Assembly (NCBI GenBank): GCA_007695145.1 | Contig: REEI01000051.1 | Location: forward strand, 1 to 51,688 | Length of the DNA stretch: 51,688 nt | Direction of reading: 5' to 3' | Origin: Saprospirales bacterium | GTDB taxonomy: Bacteria; Bacteroidota; Bacteroidia; Chitinophagales; Saprospiraceae | Shown here: in pieces, positions 7,137 through 15,689 of the stretch | Layout of the letters: every line of letters starts with the position of its first letter | Position numbering within the stretch: position 1 is the stretch's first letter | The notes under the pieces: model-generated | Database searches by the model: none | What the model was told of the DNA's origin: nothing | Seen by the model: only the letters and a program-made list of their open reading frames with translations | Made by a program: the position numbers and the translations under genes

Positions 7137-7727
7137 TCAATTGATTATCATTCCAAGAGAAAAGCGAGCAAAGATGGGGAAGAACCCGTGATTGCCGTCA
7201 ATGTCAAGGTAATAAACCGGGCCAATATCAAAAAACAAAGAGAAGTTTTGACCGTATTTTCTCTGCAATCCCCAGGTCGGTCCAACTGCAAACTCAATGT
7301 CGGTCTTTCGAGTAAAATTTGAGGAAACAGATGGCCCCCTTGAGTACAACCTGAGGGAAATAAAATTTCCGCTATTTCCACTAATACTCCTCCCCTTTTC
7401 GCTCCTTTTTTCACGGTTGTAAAACCAAAGCTGTTGAATAGTAAGTTTTGGGCTCAGATCGTATAAAAAAACCGATGCGGTAGGACCACTCAAGTTGGGG
7501 AATGATCCACCATAACCAAACGCGGGATTGAGAATAAACAGGGAGTTTTGGTCGGTAGGAAATTGCCACTCCATTCCTGGATTGATAAATATCAGCCTGA
7601 AAGACTTATCTAAAGGAGGGATATCTGTTACAATACTCGCAAGGACATTGGCATGAAGCGAGAAAATTGTAAATATTGCGATACCTGCTTTCAGCATTTG
7701 GTTGGACTTGCAGGAGAAAGCTTGCAT
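7137..7727 (-). CDS. Predicted outer-membrane beta-barrel protein
   Basis: A 196-residue exported protein. After a signal peptide (cleavage near LASI) it shows alternating aromatic/hydrophobic strands and turns rich in Gly and Asn (NPAFGYGGSFPNLSG, DIEFAVGPTWGLQRKYG, LFFDIGPVYYLDIDGNHG), the pattern of a small eight-stranded barrel similar to DUF3575-like proteins. I cannot name a family with confidence. A second in-frame ATG at 7697 would give a more usual signal peptide. It is isolated and converges with the M48 operon. Confidence 0.6.
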   Translation of the reverse strand: MQAFSCKSNQMLKAGIAIFTIFSLHANVLASIVTDIPPLDKSFRLIFINPGMEWQFPTDQNSLFILNPAFGYGGSFPNLSGPTASVFLYDLSPKLTIQQLWFYNREKRSEKGRSISGNSGNFISLRLYSRGPSVSSNFTRKTDIEFAVGPTWGLQRKYGQNFSLFFDIGPVYYLDIDGNHGFFPIFARFSLGMIIN

Positions 7728-8069
7728 TCAGTTTTAATTGGATCAAATGTCTCTTGGACGGACATAAGTCTAATTTTGTTACTGTTCAAATTCAGAAAAC
7801 CAACCTGATTTGGAACAGGAGTATAAATTACCTAAGGAAAATACGGGAGAAATGGGGGATAGAACTACCAACTAGCTGAGCAGTGAAAAAAAGTTACTCA
7901 AACCGGTAGTATGTTTGGTGCCAGAATTTTTGTAATTGGCTGCCATGATCATGGTTGAATAATAATTTTCTCAAAATTACTTTGATAAAAAATAATCAAA
8001 AAACACTTGGAAAACTCTGATATACAATTATATTTGCACTATTGATTGCAAATCTTTAACCAAATACTT
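7728..8069. other. Intergenic region with a promoter at its right end
   Basis: This spacer holds no convincing gene. The only feature I can support is the promoter at 8007-8036 for the next gene. Confidence 0.5.
8007..8036 (+). promoter_or_regulatory. Bacteroidota-type promoter
   Basis: TTG at 8007-8009, a 19-base spacer, and TATATTTG at 8029-8036. Both boxes and the spacing match the Bacteroidota primary sigma consensus. It lies 33 bases upstream of the ATG at 8070, which supports that start over the TTG at 8046. Confidence 0.7.
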
Positions 8070-8732
8070 ATGAAAAAGCTACTCATTTTACTTTTACTGA
8101 TTCTCGCTATCGTAGCAATTTGGCTCCTTATTCCGAGTGACAATGACGAGGCTCCAATTGATGAGGCTCCGGGGGCGATGGAACCCACTTCATTCAATAT
8201 CGGCTTTGACTCAATTGGAGTTGATGTGGATATCTTTTTTGCTCTATTAGATCAGCAATGGGCTGAGGGAATTCGGTTTTACAACGCTACTCCCGACCCC
8301 AATTCGCGCACTGCTGGCATCCTTTTGGTTGCCTTCAATAGTGATTCCGTTGAAATATATGGCAGCACTACTATGCAGTATGTTTATTTTGATCAAAATG
8401 GAAATTCTCAAACCTTAAACCGAGAGATGGCAGAAAGGTATGCTACAGGGGTTTTAGAAAGTGAGGGACTTTCCGGAATGATATCAGTTATAGGCCGTCC
8501 CAATATCAATGGAGATCCAAAAACATTATTCATAGTATCAGATACTTTTAATTATCAAGAAGAAGATTTTCCCACAGTGACTCTAAACTTCTACAATACT
8601 ACTGATGGTGAGAGTAGACGTCTTGCCTCAATAAGAAGCCAGCCTTGTCCTCCTATGTGCCCCAGGCCAGGAATCATGCTCTATGAGCCAACAGAAGGAA
8701 TCAATGGTGGAGGTGAAACAGAAGGCAGATAA
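8070..8732 (+). CDS. Membrane-anchored protein of unknown function
   Basis: A 220-residue protein with a single N-terminal hydrophobic segment (about residues 3-21, Leu/Ile-rich, no lipobox), an acidic linker (DNDEAPIDEAP) and a soluble domain. The C-terminus has a CPPMCPRPG motif and a Gly/Glu-rich tail. I do not recognise a family. The ATG at 8070 is favoured over an upstream TTG because a good promoter ends at 8036. It converges on the adenylate cyclase gene at 8788. Confidence 0.65.
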   Translation: MKKLLILLLLILAIVAIWLLIPSDNDEAPIDEAPGAMEPTSFNIGFDSIGVDVDIFFALLDQQWAEGIRFYNATPDPNSRTAGILLVAFNSDSVEIYGSTTMQYVYFDQNGNSQTLNREMAERYATGVLESEGLSGMISVIGRPNINGDPKTLFIVSDTFNYQEEDFPTVTLNFYNTTDGESRRLASIRSQPCPPMCPRPGIMLYEPTEGINGGGETEGR

Positions 8733-8758
8733 TTTAAAGGACTTCTTTTACATTCTTG

Positions 8759-8779
8759 CTGGCCTTTACAGAAGGTCAG
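8759..8779. terminator. Hairpin between convergent genes
   Basis: Stem CTGGCCTT with AAGGTCAG (eight pairs, one G-T) and a five-base loop, placed between two converging stop codons. It lacks a T-tract on either strand, so termination is only likely. Confidence 0.35.
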
Positions 8780-8787
8780 GGATGTAC

Positions 8788-10581
8788 CTATAAACTCTCT
8801 TCAACATAGTACATTGAAACCTTGCCTTTGCCCTTGGTTTCAATCTCTCCGCGATAACTGCAATTGAAGTGGTCTTTTACAATTTGGTAGGTAGAGTCGG
8901 AGATGTTTATCTTTCCCGGCTGACAAGTTGTTTCCAATCTATTGGCGGTATTTACAGTATCACCCCAGATATCGTATTGAAACTTTTTAGTGCCAACAAT
9001 ACCGGCAACTACAGGGCCGGAGTGCAATCCAATTCTTATTTCTAAAAATTCTTTGCCTTCTACCTTCTTTTTTGCATTGATAGCAGACATCACTTGCTGC
9101 ATGGCAATTGCAGCTTGCACACTCCTCAGTGCATGATCATCCAGTTCGTCCGGGAGGCCGCAAACTGCCATGTAACAATCGCCAATGGTTTTAATTTTCT
9201 CAATACCGTATTTTTCCATTATCCGGTCAAAATCGGTAAAGATAACATTGATCTCTTCAATCAATTCTTCAGGAGTCATCCCTTCGGCTATATTGGTAAA
9301 GCCTTTGATATCAGCGAAAATCACAGTGACAAGGTCATACTTTCTGGGAGCTGACTTTCCAGTTGCTTTAAGCTCTTTCGCTACTGTGGCAGGAAGAATA
9401 TTTAAGAGCAATTCATCGCTCCGTCGCTTGCCTTTTGAAATCACCACTACAAGTAAACTCACGAAAAAGAGAAAACCCAGGGCTGCAGTCAACCCCAACC
9501 TCTGCCGGTTAATTCTCTCCTGTTGGAGTTGCCTCTCAGATTCAAACCTGAGACTATCGGACTTATGAATTTGCTCAAAAGCATAATTCAACTCCAATCT
9601 CGTTACCTCCTGAATGGCTCTGGAACCAAATATTTCTTCACCCAATTGCACATATTTTACATGAGCCTCCAATGCATTCTCAAAGTCCTCAAGCCCGAGG
9701 TAGGCCTGATGAAGTGCATTGCAACAAGATTGGGAACTGGCCTTCACCTTAGCTTCTTCAGAACTCCAACAAAGGTCTCTGCACCACTCAATCACTTCCT
9801 CATATTGGCCTAGCATGGATAAAATCAATCCAATTTCAGATCTGACCATCTCTTTTGTACCCAATAAACTACCCGGGTCGGAGATCAAATACTGATAACT
9901 CTCCTTCAATACGTCCAAAGCTCCAGTGAGCTCTCCCTGGTGCTTCATTACTGTCGCTATGTGATTGAGGGTTACACCAATACCTGAATGGTCACCCAAA
10001 AGCTCCCAGATGCCCAAACTCTGATGATGGTAATAAAGAGCAGAATCCAACTCGTTCAACCTATTGTAAACAAGTCCAAGGTTATTGTAGGAAACGCCAA
10101 GATTAGTCCAATCTCCTCCAGCCTCTCTCAATTTCATACTTTGACGATAGTTCTCCTTTGCCTGTTGATAATTTTTTAAATTAAAATGAATCGAAGCCAT
10201 ATTATTGAGAGACTCTGCTACCCCATTATTGTCATTATTGTTCTTAAATAAGGTAAGCGCATTCTGAAGATTGGTAAGTGCTTCAGGAAACTGAAATTCA
10301 TAGATGTTTAAAACTCCCAGTTGATTGTAAACTCGAGCGATTAAAACCTCGTCTCCCGATGCAGACGCCTTTTCCATTGCCTGCCCCAGTTCTTGACGCA
10401 CAAGTTCATACTCCCCAATACGAAGCTTGGAGATAGACCTGTCTATTAACGCAAGTACGGCATCACGTTCGGGATATGGATTGGAGTAAGCAGGAGGAAT
10501 GAGGCAAAATAGAAAGAGTAAAGCAAGACACAGCGGTACCCGGCCAATGAAAAAACCTCTACCCTGTTTTGCCCCTGTCAT
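8788..10581 (-). CDS. TPR-containing class III adenylate cyclase
   Basis: A 597-residue sensor-type cyclase that would make cAMP from ATP. Order: signal/anchor (1-33), TPR repeats (about 40-330), a coiled coil (about 325-360), one membrane helix (about 362-383) and a cytoplasmic cyclase domain (about 410-597). Metal ligands D424 (FADIKG) and D468 (KTIGDCY) are present. The purine-choosing residues K464 and D537 (QYDIWGD) are those of adenylate, not guanylate, cyclases. The transition-state pair N544 and R548 is intact, so the domain should be active as a homodimer. The TPRs are predicted periplasmic, which suggests signal input through protein contacts. Its promoter contains a palindrome (10617-10630). 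No cAMP receptor gene is in the window. Confidence 0.93.
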   Translation of the reverse strand: MTGAKQGRGFFIGRVPLCLALLFLFCLIPPAYSNPYPERDAVLALIDRSISKLRIGEYELVRQELGQAMEKASASGDEVLIARVYNQLGVLNIYEFQFPEALTNLQNALTLFKNNNDNNGVAESLNNMASIHFNLKNYQQAKENYRQSMKLREAGGDWTNLGVSYNNLGLVYNRLNELDSALYYHHQSLGIWELLGDHSGIGVTLNHIATVMKHQGELTGALDVLKESYQYLISDPGSLLGTKEMVRSEIGLILSMLGQYEEVIEWCRDLCWSSEEAKVKASSQSCCNALHQAYLGLEDFENALEAHVKYVQLGEEIFGSRAIQEVTRLELNYAFEQIHKSDSLRFESERQLQQERINRQRLGLTAALGFLFFVSLLVVVISKGKRRSDELLLNILPATVAKELKATGKSAPRKYDLVTVIFADIKGFTNIAEGMTPEELIEEINVIFTDFDRIMEKYGIEKIKTIGDCYMAVCGLPDELDDHALRSVQAAIAMQQVMSAINAKKKVEGKEFLEIRIGLHSGPVVAGIVGTKKFQYDIWGDTVNTANRLETTCQPGKINISDSTYQIVKDHFNCSYRGEIETKGKGKVSMYYVEESL

Positions 10582-10607
10582 CTGTTGTAGAGTTTGATTA
10601 AAGTTCT

Positions 10608-10640
10608 CAAAAGTAAGTATTTACAAATACCTGTCCAAAA
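10608..10640 (-). promoter_or_regulatory. Promoter of the cyclase gene
   Basis: On the minus strand: TTTTG at 10640-10636, a 20-base spacer, and TACTTTTG at 10615-10608. This matches the Bacteroidota TTG/TAnnTTTG pattern and gives a leader of about 20 bases before the ATG at 10581. Confidence 0.65.
10617..10630. promoter_or_regulatory. Palindrome inside the cyclase promoter (possible operator)
   Basis: GTATTT and AAATAC arms separated by two bases, a perfect 6+6 inverted repeat, placed wholly between the -33 and -7 boxes of the cyclase promoter. That is a typical place for a dimeric repressor site. The binding protein is unknown. Confidence 0.4.
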
Positions 10641-10769
10641 ATAATCAAAAGCTAATCAAATTTCCTTTTGGGGGAAAATCACCAATGTTTAGGGTCATAT
10701 CCTGTTTACATCAAAGGTATACTCTCACCCAATTAGCCTGAGGTAAGGTTTCCACAATAGTTAAATCAC

Positions 10770-13700
10770 CTATTCGATCCTCTGTTTTGGTATCACAACC
10801 TCTTCAGCAGCTCCAATCAACTCTGAGTAATGGGAGTTTGCACTCAGGATATCGGCATTTCCAAGGATAATTATCTGTTCTCTTGCGCGGGTTAGTGCAA
10901 CATTGAGCTTGCGGTCTAAACCATGTCGATTCAATTGAGAAAGGGTGTGGAGTTGAGAGGGGTGATTGGTGCAAAGAGAAAGGATGACCACCTCTCTGGC
11001 TCCACCTTGATACCGCTCTACTGTATCAATAGTAACGAGGGAGAATAAGTCAGGAAACTTATCTTCAAGCATTTGAGAAATCAGTGCAATTTGAGCTTTG
11101 TAAGGACAAATGATACCAATCTGCCGATCGTGCTCAGGAACCTTTAATTCAAAATATTCCCTTACAATTTGGACAGCTGATCTTGCTTCATCCAAATTGG
11201 TCTTATCGGTGGTTCCTCCGGCTGGATGATCTATAAAGAGAAGACGCCCCTTGTGCAAAACAGATTCCATTCCCGGGCCAACAACCCTCGGATAATAAGA
11301 GGTCAACGTGGCCTTCAATCTTTCGGCACCTTTAAAATTTCCATTGAGACAAGATAGCTGACCATTATAAAACTTACTGCTCACAAAACCGGCTATCTCC
11401 TCGTGCATTCTTCCTTGCACCGTAAGAGAATCAAAGGCATGGCTCAACCCTCTTTTTACTGTGAGCAAAAAAAGTCGCTCAAAAAGCGAGTCGGATAAAT
11501 TTTGCAAACCAATTTCCAATAAATCTATATCTTCTATTTGTCCCTCATTCTTGTCCTGCGTAACAATTGCGGGCAATTGACAATGATCCCCTATTAAAAC
11601 AGCCTTTCTAAAACGACTGAGTAATCCAATCAAATAGGGCTCCAGTATTTGTGAGGCTTCATCTACTATTACAGTATCAAAGTCAACAAGCTGTTGTAAT
11701 TCCCATTTTCCATAAAAGGATGATACGGTGGAAATATAGATTTTCTTGCTCCCAAAAAAATCAATCATTTGCCGACGGTTTTCAAGATCATGGAGATGAT
11801 ACTCAAGCAATAAATCACAGTGATCGGGATTGCAACTGTAACGCGATCCGATTCTCACAGTATTTTTCACAAAATCATCACCCAATTGTTTGATCACATC
11901 GCAGATCTCATCTACTGCCCTATTGGTGTAGGCCAGTAATAAAAGCCGCCGATTTTCCTTACCTGCCAAATAGTCAATTAGCGTTCTTATCATGACGCTT
12001 GTCTTCCCCGTACCCGGAGGTCCCCACAGCAAAAAGTAATCCTCTGCATCTATGATTTTGTTTGCAACTCGATTTTGCTCATCGGTCAAGCCCTCAAAGC
12101 GGCGAACAGAGGTCTCAGAAGGAACATTCGGAGGCCTCAGTCCAAGCCAAAGGGAACGCTTATCGGGCTTAGCACGTATAAATTCAGCCAGGGAGTGGTA
12201 GTAATGTCTAAAGCCGCTTTCGAGCACATCGGGCTCTAATGTCCAATTTGCATTTACAGCAGGACGCTCTGATTCCGATAGTTTACTTCTCAGTCGAACG
12301 GTGAGCTGAGAGGCGGCCAATTCAATCAAGGTGCCGCGGTACACCTGAGTGAAGGGGGCATAGCCAGAACCCTTCTGATCGGTATATAGCACTACCACAT
12401 CTCCAATTCTAAAATTTGCCAGCTTTTGGGGAGTCATTTCAGTGGAAAAGACCATTCGTGGATTGCTGTCACTGCTGTAATCGGCCTTCAATTGCAAGTC
12501 GGAAAAAACTGAAAATCGACTCTCTTTTTCCTCCCGGCTGTCCAACCAAAGTGCAGATAATCCGCTTCTCGCTTCAGCAGCACCCCCGTGATTTACTTTT
12601 GAGTTTCTAAATTCTCTGGAAATGAAGGCGAGGAAACGGAGGAAGTAAATCTTCTCAAGCTTACTAAGACTACTCCAGATTTGGGAAACATTTTTGGCGT
12701 CGGAACCCGTAAAGCCAGACAGTTCACAAAGCACATCCAGCCCGAGGTACTTTTCAAAATCATCCGGACAGATGCGATCGATCTGCTGCATTTTCAGTTC
12801 CTGAATGTACAATTCATTCCTCAGAGCGAGAGTGCGGTGCTGAAAGGTTTTTACTGCAGGGGCAAACCGAAGGGTTTTCCCTGAATCTTTTGCGTAGATG
12901 ATAAAGGCAGAAATCACTTCATTCCGAGGATAAATATCTTTGAGAATGAGATAGTAAAGCATGGTCTGAGCATAGTGGGAGGGATTTATACCATAGCCAT
13001 TGGGCCTAAAAGTACTACCACTTTTCAATTCGTAAATCTCGCTTCTACCCAATCGTTGGTCCCGATACAGTAGGTCAAGTCGCCCCTGTAATCCATTTCC
13101 CGGAGAATAATAGGAAGGCTCTATTGCAAAGTGGGCGGTTTGTTTGCCTGTTGCCAAAAAATGCTTTCTGATCAAGGCCGAAATATTTCTATAAAAACCT
13201 TGAGCCTGCGCTGCTATAAAGCGGATATCCTCATCAGATAAAGCGCAAAAGCTTACCGGATCAATAGTGAATGCATCTTTGATCAGTTCTGTAAAGCTCA
13301 GTGAGGGGTCTTCCATCAGGCGATCAAGAAAGTAATTCGCAACATGTCCCGCCATGATGTATTTGGTTGACTTTCGCGGCAGCAGTTTCTTTAGAGAATG
13401 TATAGCGGGAAAATTTCCCCCAGCTTCGACACAAGAAGCCACTGCAGTTACATCCATAATGAAGTCAGGTTCTACAATGACAATGCTTGGGTGGAGAATG
13501 CCACTTTCATCTATTCTTATCTCTCGCAGCAAAAGGACCACATTGGACACATCCAGATCAAGCAGGTTCCGGACTGCCTTTTCAAACACGGAGTCGGTCA
13601 AATCCATAAAAGCAGATTTTCCCCCTTTTTCGACCCTCAGAACCACCCAACCCTTTTCTTCTATCTTTCCAGTGTGCACTACCCGCTCTCTCGCGATGTA

Positions 13701-14108
13701 ATTCATGCCCCACTTTTTGTCTTTGGAGAAATGACTAAGAGGAATTTCAAATTCCCAAAGCTCAGAAGGCAATGGCTTATGGGTGAGTTGTGCCACTGCA
13801 GAGCCTATGGCAAAAAGACCTGATCTCCAATCTTCTTCCTGACCGTGATCCCTCCCTGTTTCCAAAAATTTGCGAAATATGTGAAGGCGATACATCAAAG
13901 CCCCGTCAATGCAATATTTTGTACCTAAATAACTGAGGGCTGCAAAGCCGGAGTTGAATTCAATCCCATCTTTCTTTGTCAATTGTGAAATCATGAGTTG
14001 GTACAGTTGTTCCAACTTTTCTAGCGCTTTTGGCTGTTGAGCCTTGAAGGCCTCTACAAGGTCAGGTATTATTTTATAACTCTCTTCTAAAAATCGGTTT
14101 TCCTCCAT
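10770..14108 (-). CDS. Dna2-like nuclease-SF1 helicase
   Basis: A 1112-residue protein joining a RecB/Cas4-type nuclease and a DNA2/NAM7-type helicase, the same order as eukaryotic Dna2. Nuclease residues: H255, D345 (GRLDLLY), E360 and K362 (YELKSG), then Q381 and Y385 (YAQTMLYY). Helicase: Walker A GPPGTGKT at 696-703, Walker B DEAS from 816, then the IGDHCQLP, DTVERYQGG and NVALTRAREQ motifs of superfamily 1. I do not see the Cys pattern of the Fe-S cluster found in Dna2, Cas4 and AddB. I chose the ATG at 14108; the frame is open to 14165, but a TACATTTG -7 box at 14153-14160 would put the RNA start downstream of that. It is a single gene, probably acting in DNA end processing or repair. 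Confidence 0.88.
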   Translation of the reverse strand: MEENRFLEESYKIIPDLVEAFKAQQPKALEKLEQLYQLMISQLTKKDGIEFNSGFAALSYLGTKYCIDGALMYRLHIFRKFLETGRDHGQEEDWRSGLFAIGSAVAQLTHKPLPSELWEFEIPLSHFSKDKKWGMNYIARERVVHTGKIEEKGWVVLRVEKGGKSAFMDLTDSVFEKAVRNLLDLDVSNVVLLLREIRIDESGILHPSIVIVEPDFIMDVTAVASCVEAGGNFPAIHSLKKLLPRKSTKYIMAGHVANYFLDRLMEDPSLSFTELIKDAFTIDPVSFCALSDEDIRFIAAQAQGFYRNISALIRKHFLATGKQTAHFAIEPSYYSPGNGLQGRLDLLYRDQRLGRSEIYELKSGSTFRPNGYGINPSHYAQTMLYYLILKDIYPRNEVISAFIIYAKDSGKTLRFAPAVKTFQHRTLALRNELYIQELKMQQIDRICPDDFEKYLGLDVLCELSGFTGSDAKNVSQIWSSLSKLEKIYFLRFLAFISREFRNSKVNHGGAAEARSGLSALWLDSREEKESRFSVFSDLQLKADYSSDSNPRMVFSTEMTPQKLANFRIGDVVVLYTDQKGSGYAPFTQVYRGTLIELAASQLTVRLRSKLSESERPAVNANWTLEPDVLESGFRHYYHSLAEFIRAKPDKRSLWLGLRPPNVPSETSVRRFEGLTDEQNRVANKIIDAEDYFLLWGPPGTGKTSVMIRTLIDYLAGKENRRLLLLAYTNRAVDEICDVIKQLGDDFVKNTVRIGSRYSCNPDHCDLLLEYHLHDLENRRQMIDFFGSKKIYISTVSSFYGKWELQQLVDFDTVIVDEASQILEPYLIGLLSRFRKAVLIGDHCQLPAIVTQDKNEGQIEDIDLLEIGLQNLSDSLFERLFLLTVKRGLSHAFDSLTVQGRMHEEIAGFVSSKFYNGQLSCLNGNFKGAERLKATLTSYYPRVVGPGMESVLHKGRLLFIDHPAGGTTDKTNLDEARSAVQIVREYFELKVPEHDRQIGIICPYKAQIALISQMLEDKFPDLFSLVTIDTVERYQGGAREVVILSLCTNHPSQLHTLSQLNRHGLDRKLNVALTRAREQIIILGNADILSANSHYSELIGAAEEVVIPKQRIE

Positions 14109-14432
14109 TCCTTTGACTTGCAAATTATACTTCAGTAGTGTGCTGTTACTTGCAAATGTACCCAAAAGAGGGAAAATATTTTTGGAAGGGGAAAAAGTTT
14201 ATCTCAATAATCAACTAAGGCTCTCAGATTCCCCGGGACATAATAATTTAATTTATGCTACATCCATTTCTAATCTATTCATTAAGTATAATCCTAAATC
14301 GATCTATCTACCTGAAAATTGCCACTTTAGACTCATTGCAAAAAGAGAGGAGAAACTTTAATCATTACCAAAGTGAGCTAAATTAAATCTAAATCCTTAA
14401 AACTAAAGTCACCACATTAGGCTATTTATCCT
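14109..14432. other. Intergenic region upstream of the nuclease-helicase gene
   Basis: AT-rich spacer. It holds the -7 box at 14153-14160 and leads to the terminator at 14433-14467. No gene is seen; an 82-codon plus-strand frame here has no recognisable features and lies partly antisense to the nuclease-helicase gene. Confidence 0.5.
14153..14160 (-). promoter_or_regulatory. Candidate -7 box of the nuclease-helicase gene
   Basis: Reads TACATTTG on the minus strand, an exact TAnnTTTG match. It implies an RNA start near 14146 and supports the ATG at 14108. No -33 TTG at normal spacing. Confidence 0.4.
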
Positions 14433-14467
14433 AAAAAAAGACCCCTCTTCACAAAGTGGAAGAAAGG
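14433..14467 (-). terminator. Rho-independent terminator after the DUF1573 gene
   Basis: On the minus strand an 11-pair stem with G-T pairs and one bulge (CCTTTCTTC side with GAAGAGGGG side) is followed by TC and seven T. It lies about 65 bases after the stop codon, with a dispersed repeat copy in between. Confidence 0.6.
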
Positions 14468-14470
14468 CCT

Positions 14471-14515
14471 GAATTTCATACCTCATGTAAAATGATGTAC
14501 CCGGATGTGTGATCT
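14471..14515. repeat. Dispersed repeat, copy 1
   Basis: Shares ATACCTCATG, then a variable middle, then GATGTGTGAT with a second copy at 51210-51262. A GAATTTC/GAAATTC element precedes both. It sits between the DUF1573 stop codon and its terminator, so it would be part of that transcript. Confidence 0.5.
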
Positions 14516-14531
14516 AAAAAATTGAGTTTGG

Positions 14532-14933
14532 TTATTCAGAATCACTTTTTCGTTGAACTTCTCCGGTAATTCTTAATCGGACCGGATCCCCAGCATTGGT
14601 AGTCACCGTAACTGATTTATTGATTCTGCCCAGGCGGTTGGTGTCATACTTGACAGGAATTTCACCGGATTCGCCCGGCAAAATGAATTCCTTTGGATGC
14701 GAAGGCACGGTGCAGCCACAGCTACCTCTTGCATTGGTAATCAACAAAGGTTCATTGCCTGTATTGGTAAATTTAAAAACTCGGAGACCGTCTGATCCCT
14801 GCTCAATAGTTCCGTAATCAATGGTCGTCGACTCGAAAGTTATTTCAGGACCACTAGTTTCGGACTCTGCCTGCGCAAAGGTGACGACTGCAAGTGCGAT
14901 TGTCAGCACCCCAATCCATAATAATGACTTCAT
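14532..14933 (-). CDS. DUF1573 domain exported protein
   Basis: A 133-residue periplasmic protein. A signal peptide (about residues 1-21, ending TFAQA) is followed by one Ig-like DUF1573 domain. The domain is recognisable from the FKFTNTGNEPLLITNARG stretch, the SCGCTVP motif (Cys72 and Cys74) and the LGRINKSVTVTTNAGDPV segment. Single-domain DUF1573 proteins are very common in Bacteroidota and have no assigned role. A TAACTTTG -7 box lies 35 bases upstream, and a terminator follows. Confidence 0.92.
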   Translation of the reverse strand: MKSLLWIGVLTIALAVVTFAQAESETSGPEITFESTTIDYGTIEQGSDGLRVFKFTNTGNEPLLITNARGSCGCTVPSHPKEFILPGESGEIPVKYDTNRLGRINKSVTVTTNAGDPVRLRITGEVQRKSDSE

Positions 14934-14967
14934 ACTTTTAGATTTTTAAATGAATCATTTAAGACCC

Positions 14968-14975
14968 CAAAGTTA
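14968..14975 (-). promoter_or_regulatory. Candidate -7 box of the DUF1573 gene
   Basis: Reads TAACTTTG on the minus strand, matching TAnnTTTG, 34 bases upstream of the ATG. There is no clear -33 TTG. Confidence 0.45.
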
Positions 14976-15032
14976 CGAAGGATTCAAATGGTTTATTGTT
15001 AATCAAACTAAAAAAAAATAAAGTGTCCTTTT

Positions 15033-15689
15033 TCAGGGATTCAATCGCTCAACCACAAAGACCTTATCGGAATTTAATCGGTATCGAAAGCGGTCGTGCA
15101 TGCGATTTTCCCGACCCTGCCAAAATTCCCATTCTTCAGCCTCTATAGTATATCCCCCCCAATTTGGTGGAGTTGGAATGGCCTCCTCTCCTTCAAATTC
15201 CCGCAGAAATTTTTCAAAATTGTCTTCAAGCTCCTTTCGATTTTTCAAAACCCTGCTCTGAGCTGAAGCCCAGGCTGCAATCTTGCTGTACCGAGGCCTG
15301 GACTGAAAATAGGCATCGGACTCCTCTCTACTCAACTTTGCTGCTGCACCCCTGATCCGCACCTGGCGGGCAAGTTCGGCCCAGAAAAACATGACGGCCA
15401 CCTTCGGATTGCCCGCTATTTCACTGGCCTTTAGGCTGGTGTAATTGGTAAAAAAAGACAACTTTCCATCCGTCAGTCCTTTGAACAAAACGATTCTGGT
15501 GGAGGGTCTGCCCGAAGCGTCAACAGTAGACAATGACATAGCATTGGGTTCAATAACTCCAGCTTCCACTGCATTGGCAAACCATCTTTCAAATTGACCC
15601 ACGGGATTGGCCATCAAATCAACCAAATCAAGTGATGCCCCAAGATATTCCCTGCGAATAGAAGCGTAATCTATATTGTTATTCTCCAT
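15033..15689 (-). CDS. pdxH: Pyridoxamine 5'-phosphate oxidase
   Basis: A 218-residue FMN enzyme that makes pyridoxal 5'-phosphate from pyridoxine or pyridoxamine phosphate. Family signatures: RPSTRIVLFKG (FMN binding), then SRPRYSKIAAWASAQS, then EFWQGRENRMHDRFRY and the terminal ERLNP. The length is normal for PdxH. I chose the ATG at 15689; it lies inside the last codons of the RND permease gene, an 11-base overlap, so the two are probably translated from one message. The frame stays open to 15743, but that part duplicates the permease 3' end in another frame. Placement behind an efflux operon looks accidental. Confidence 0.95.
   Translation of the reverse strand: MENNNIDYASIRREYLGASLDLVDLMANPVGQFERWFANAVEAGVIEPNAMSLSTVDASGRPSTRIVLFKGLTDGKLSFFTNYTSLKASEIAGNPKVAVMFFWAELARQVRIRGAAAKLSREESDAYFQSRPRYSKIAAWASAQSRVLKNRKELEDNFEKFLREFEGEEAIPTPPNWGGYTIEAEEWEFWQGRENRMHDRFRYRLNSDKVFVVERLNP

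Noticed and set aside
13398-13823. 141-codon plus-strand frame
   Set aside because: It lies wholly antisense to the nuclease-helicase gene and has no recognisable domain.
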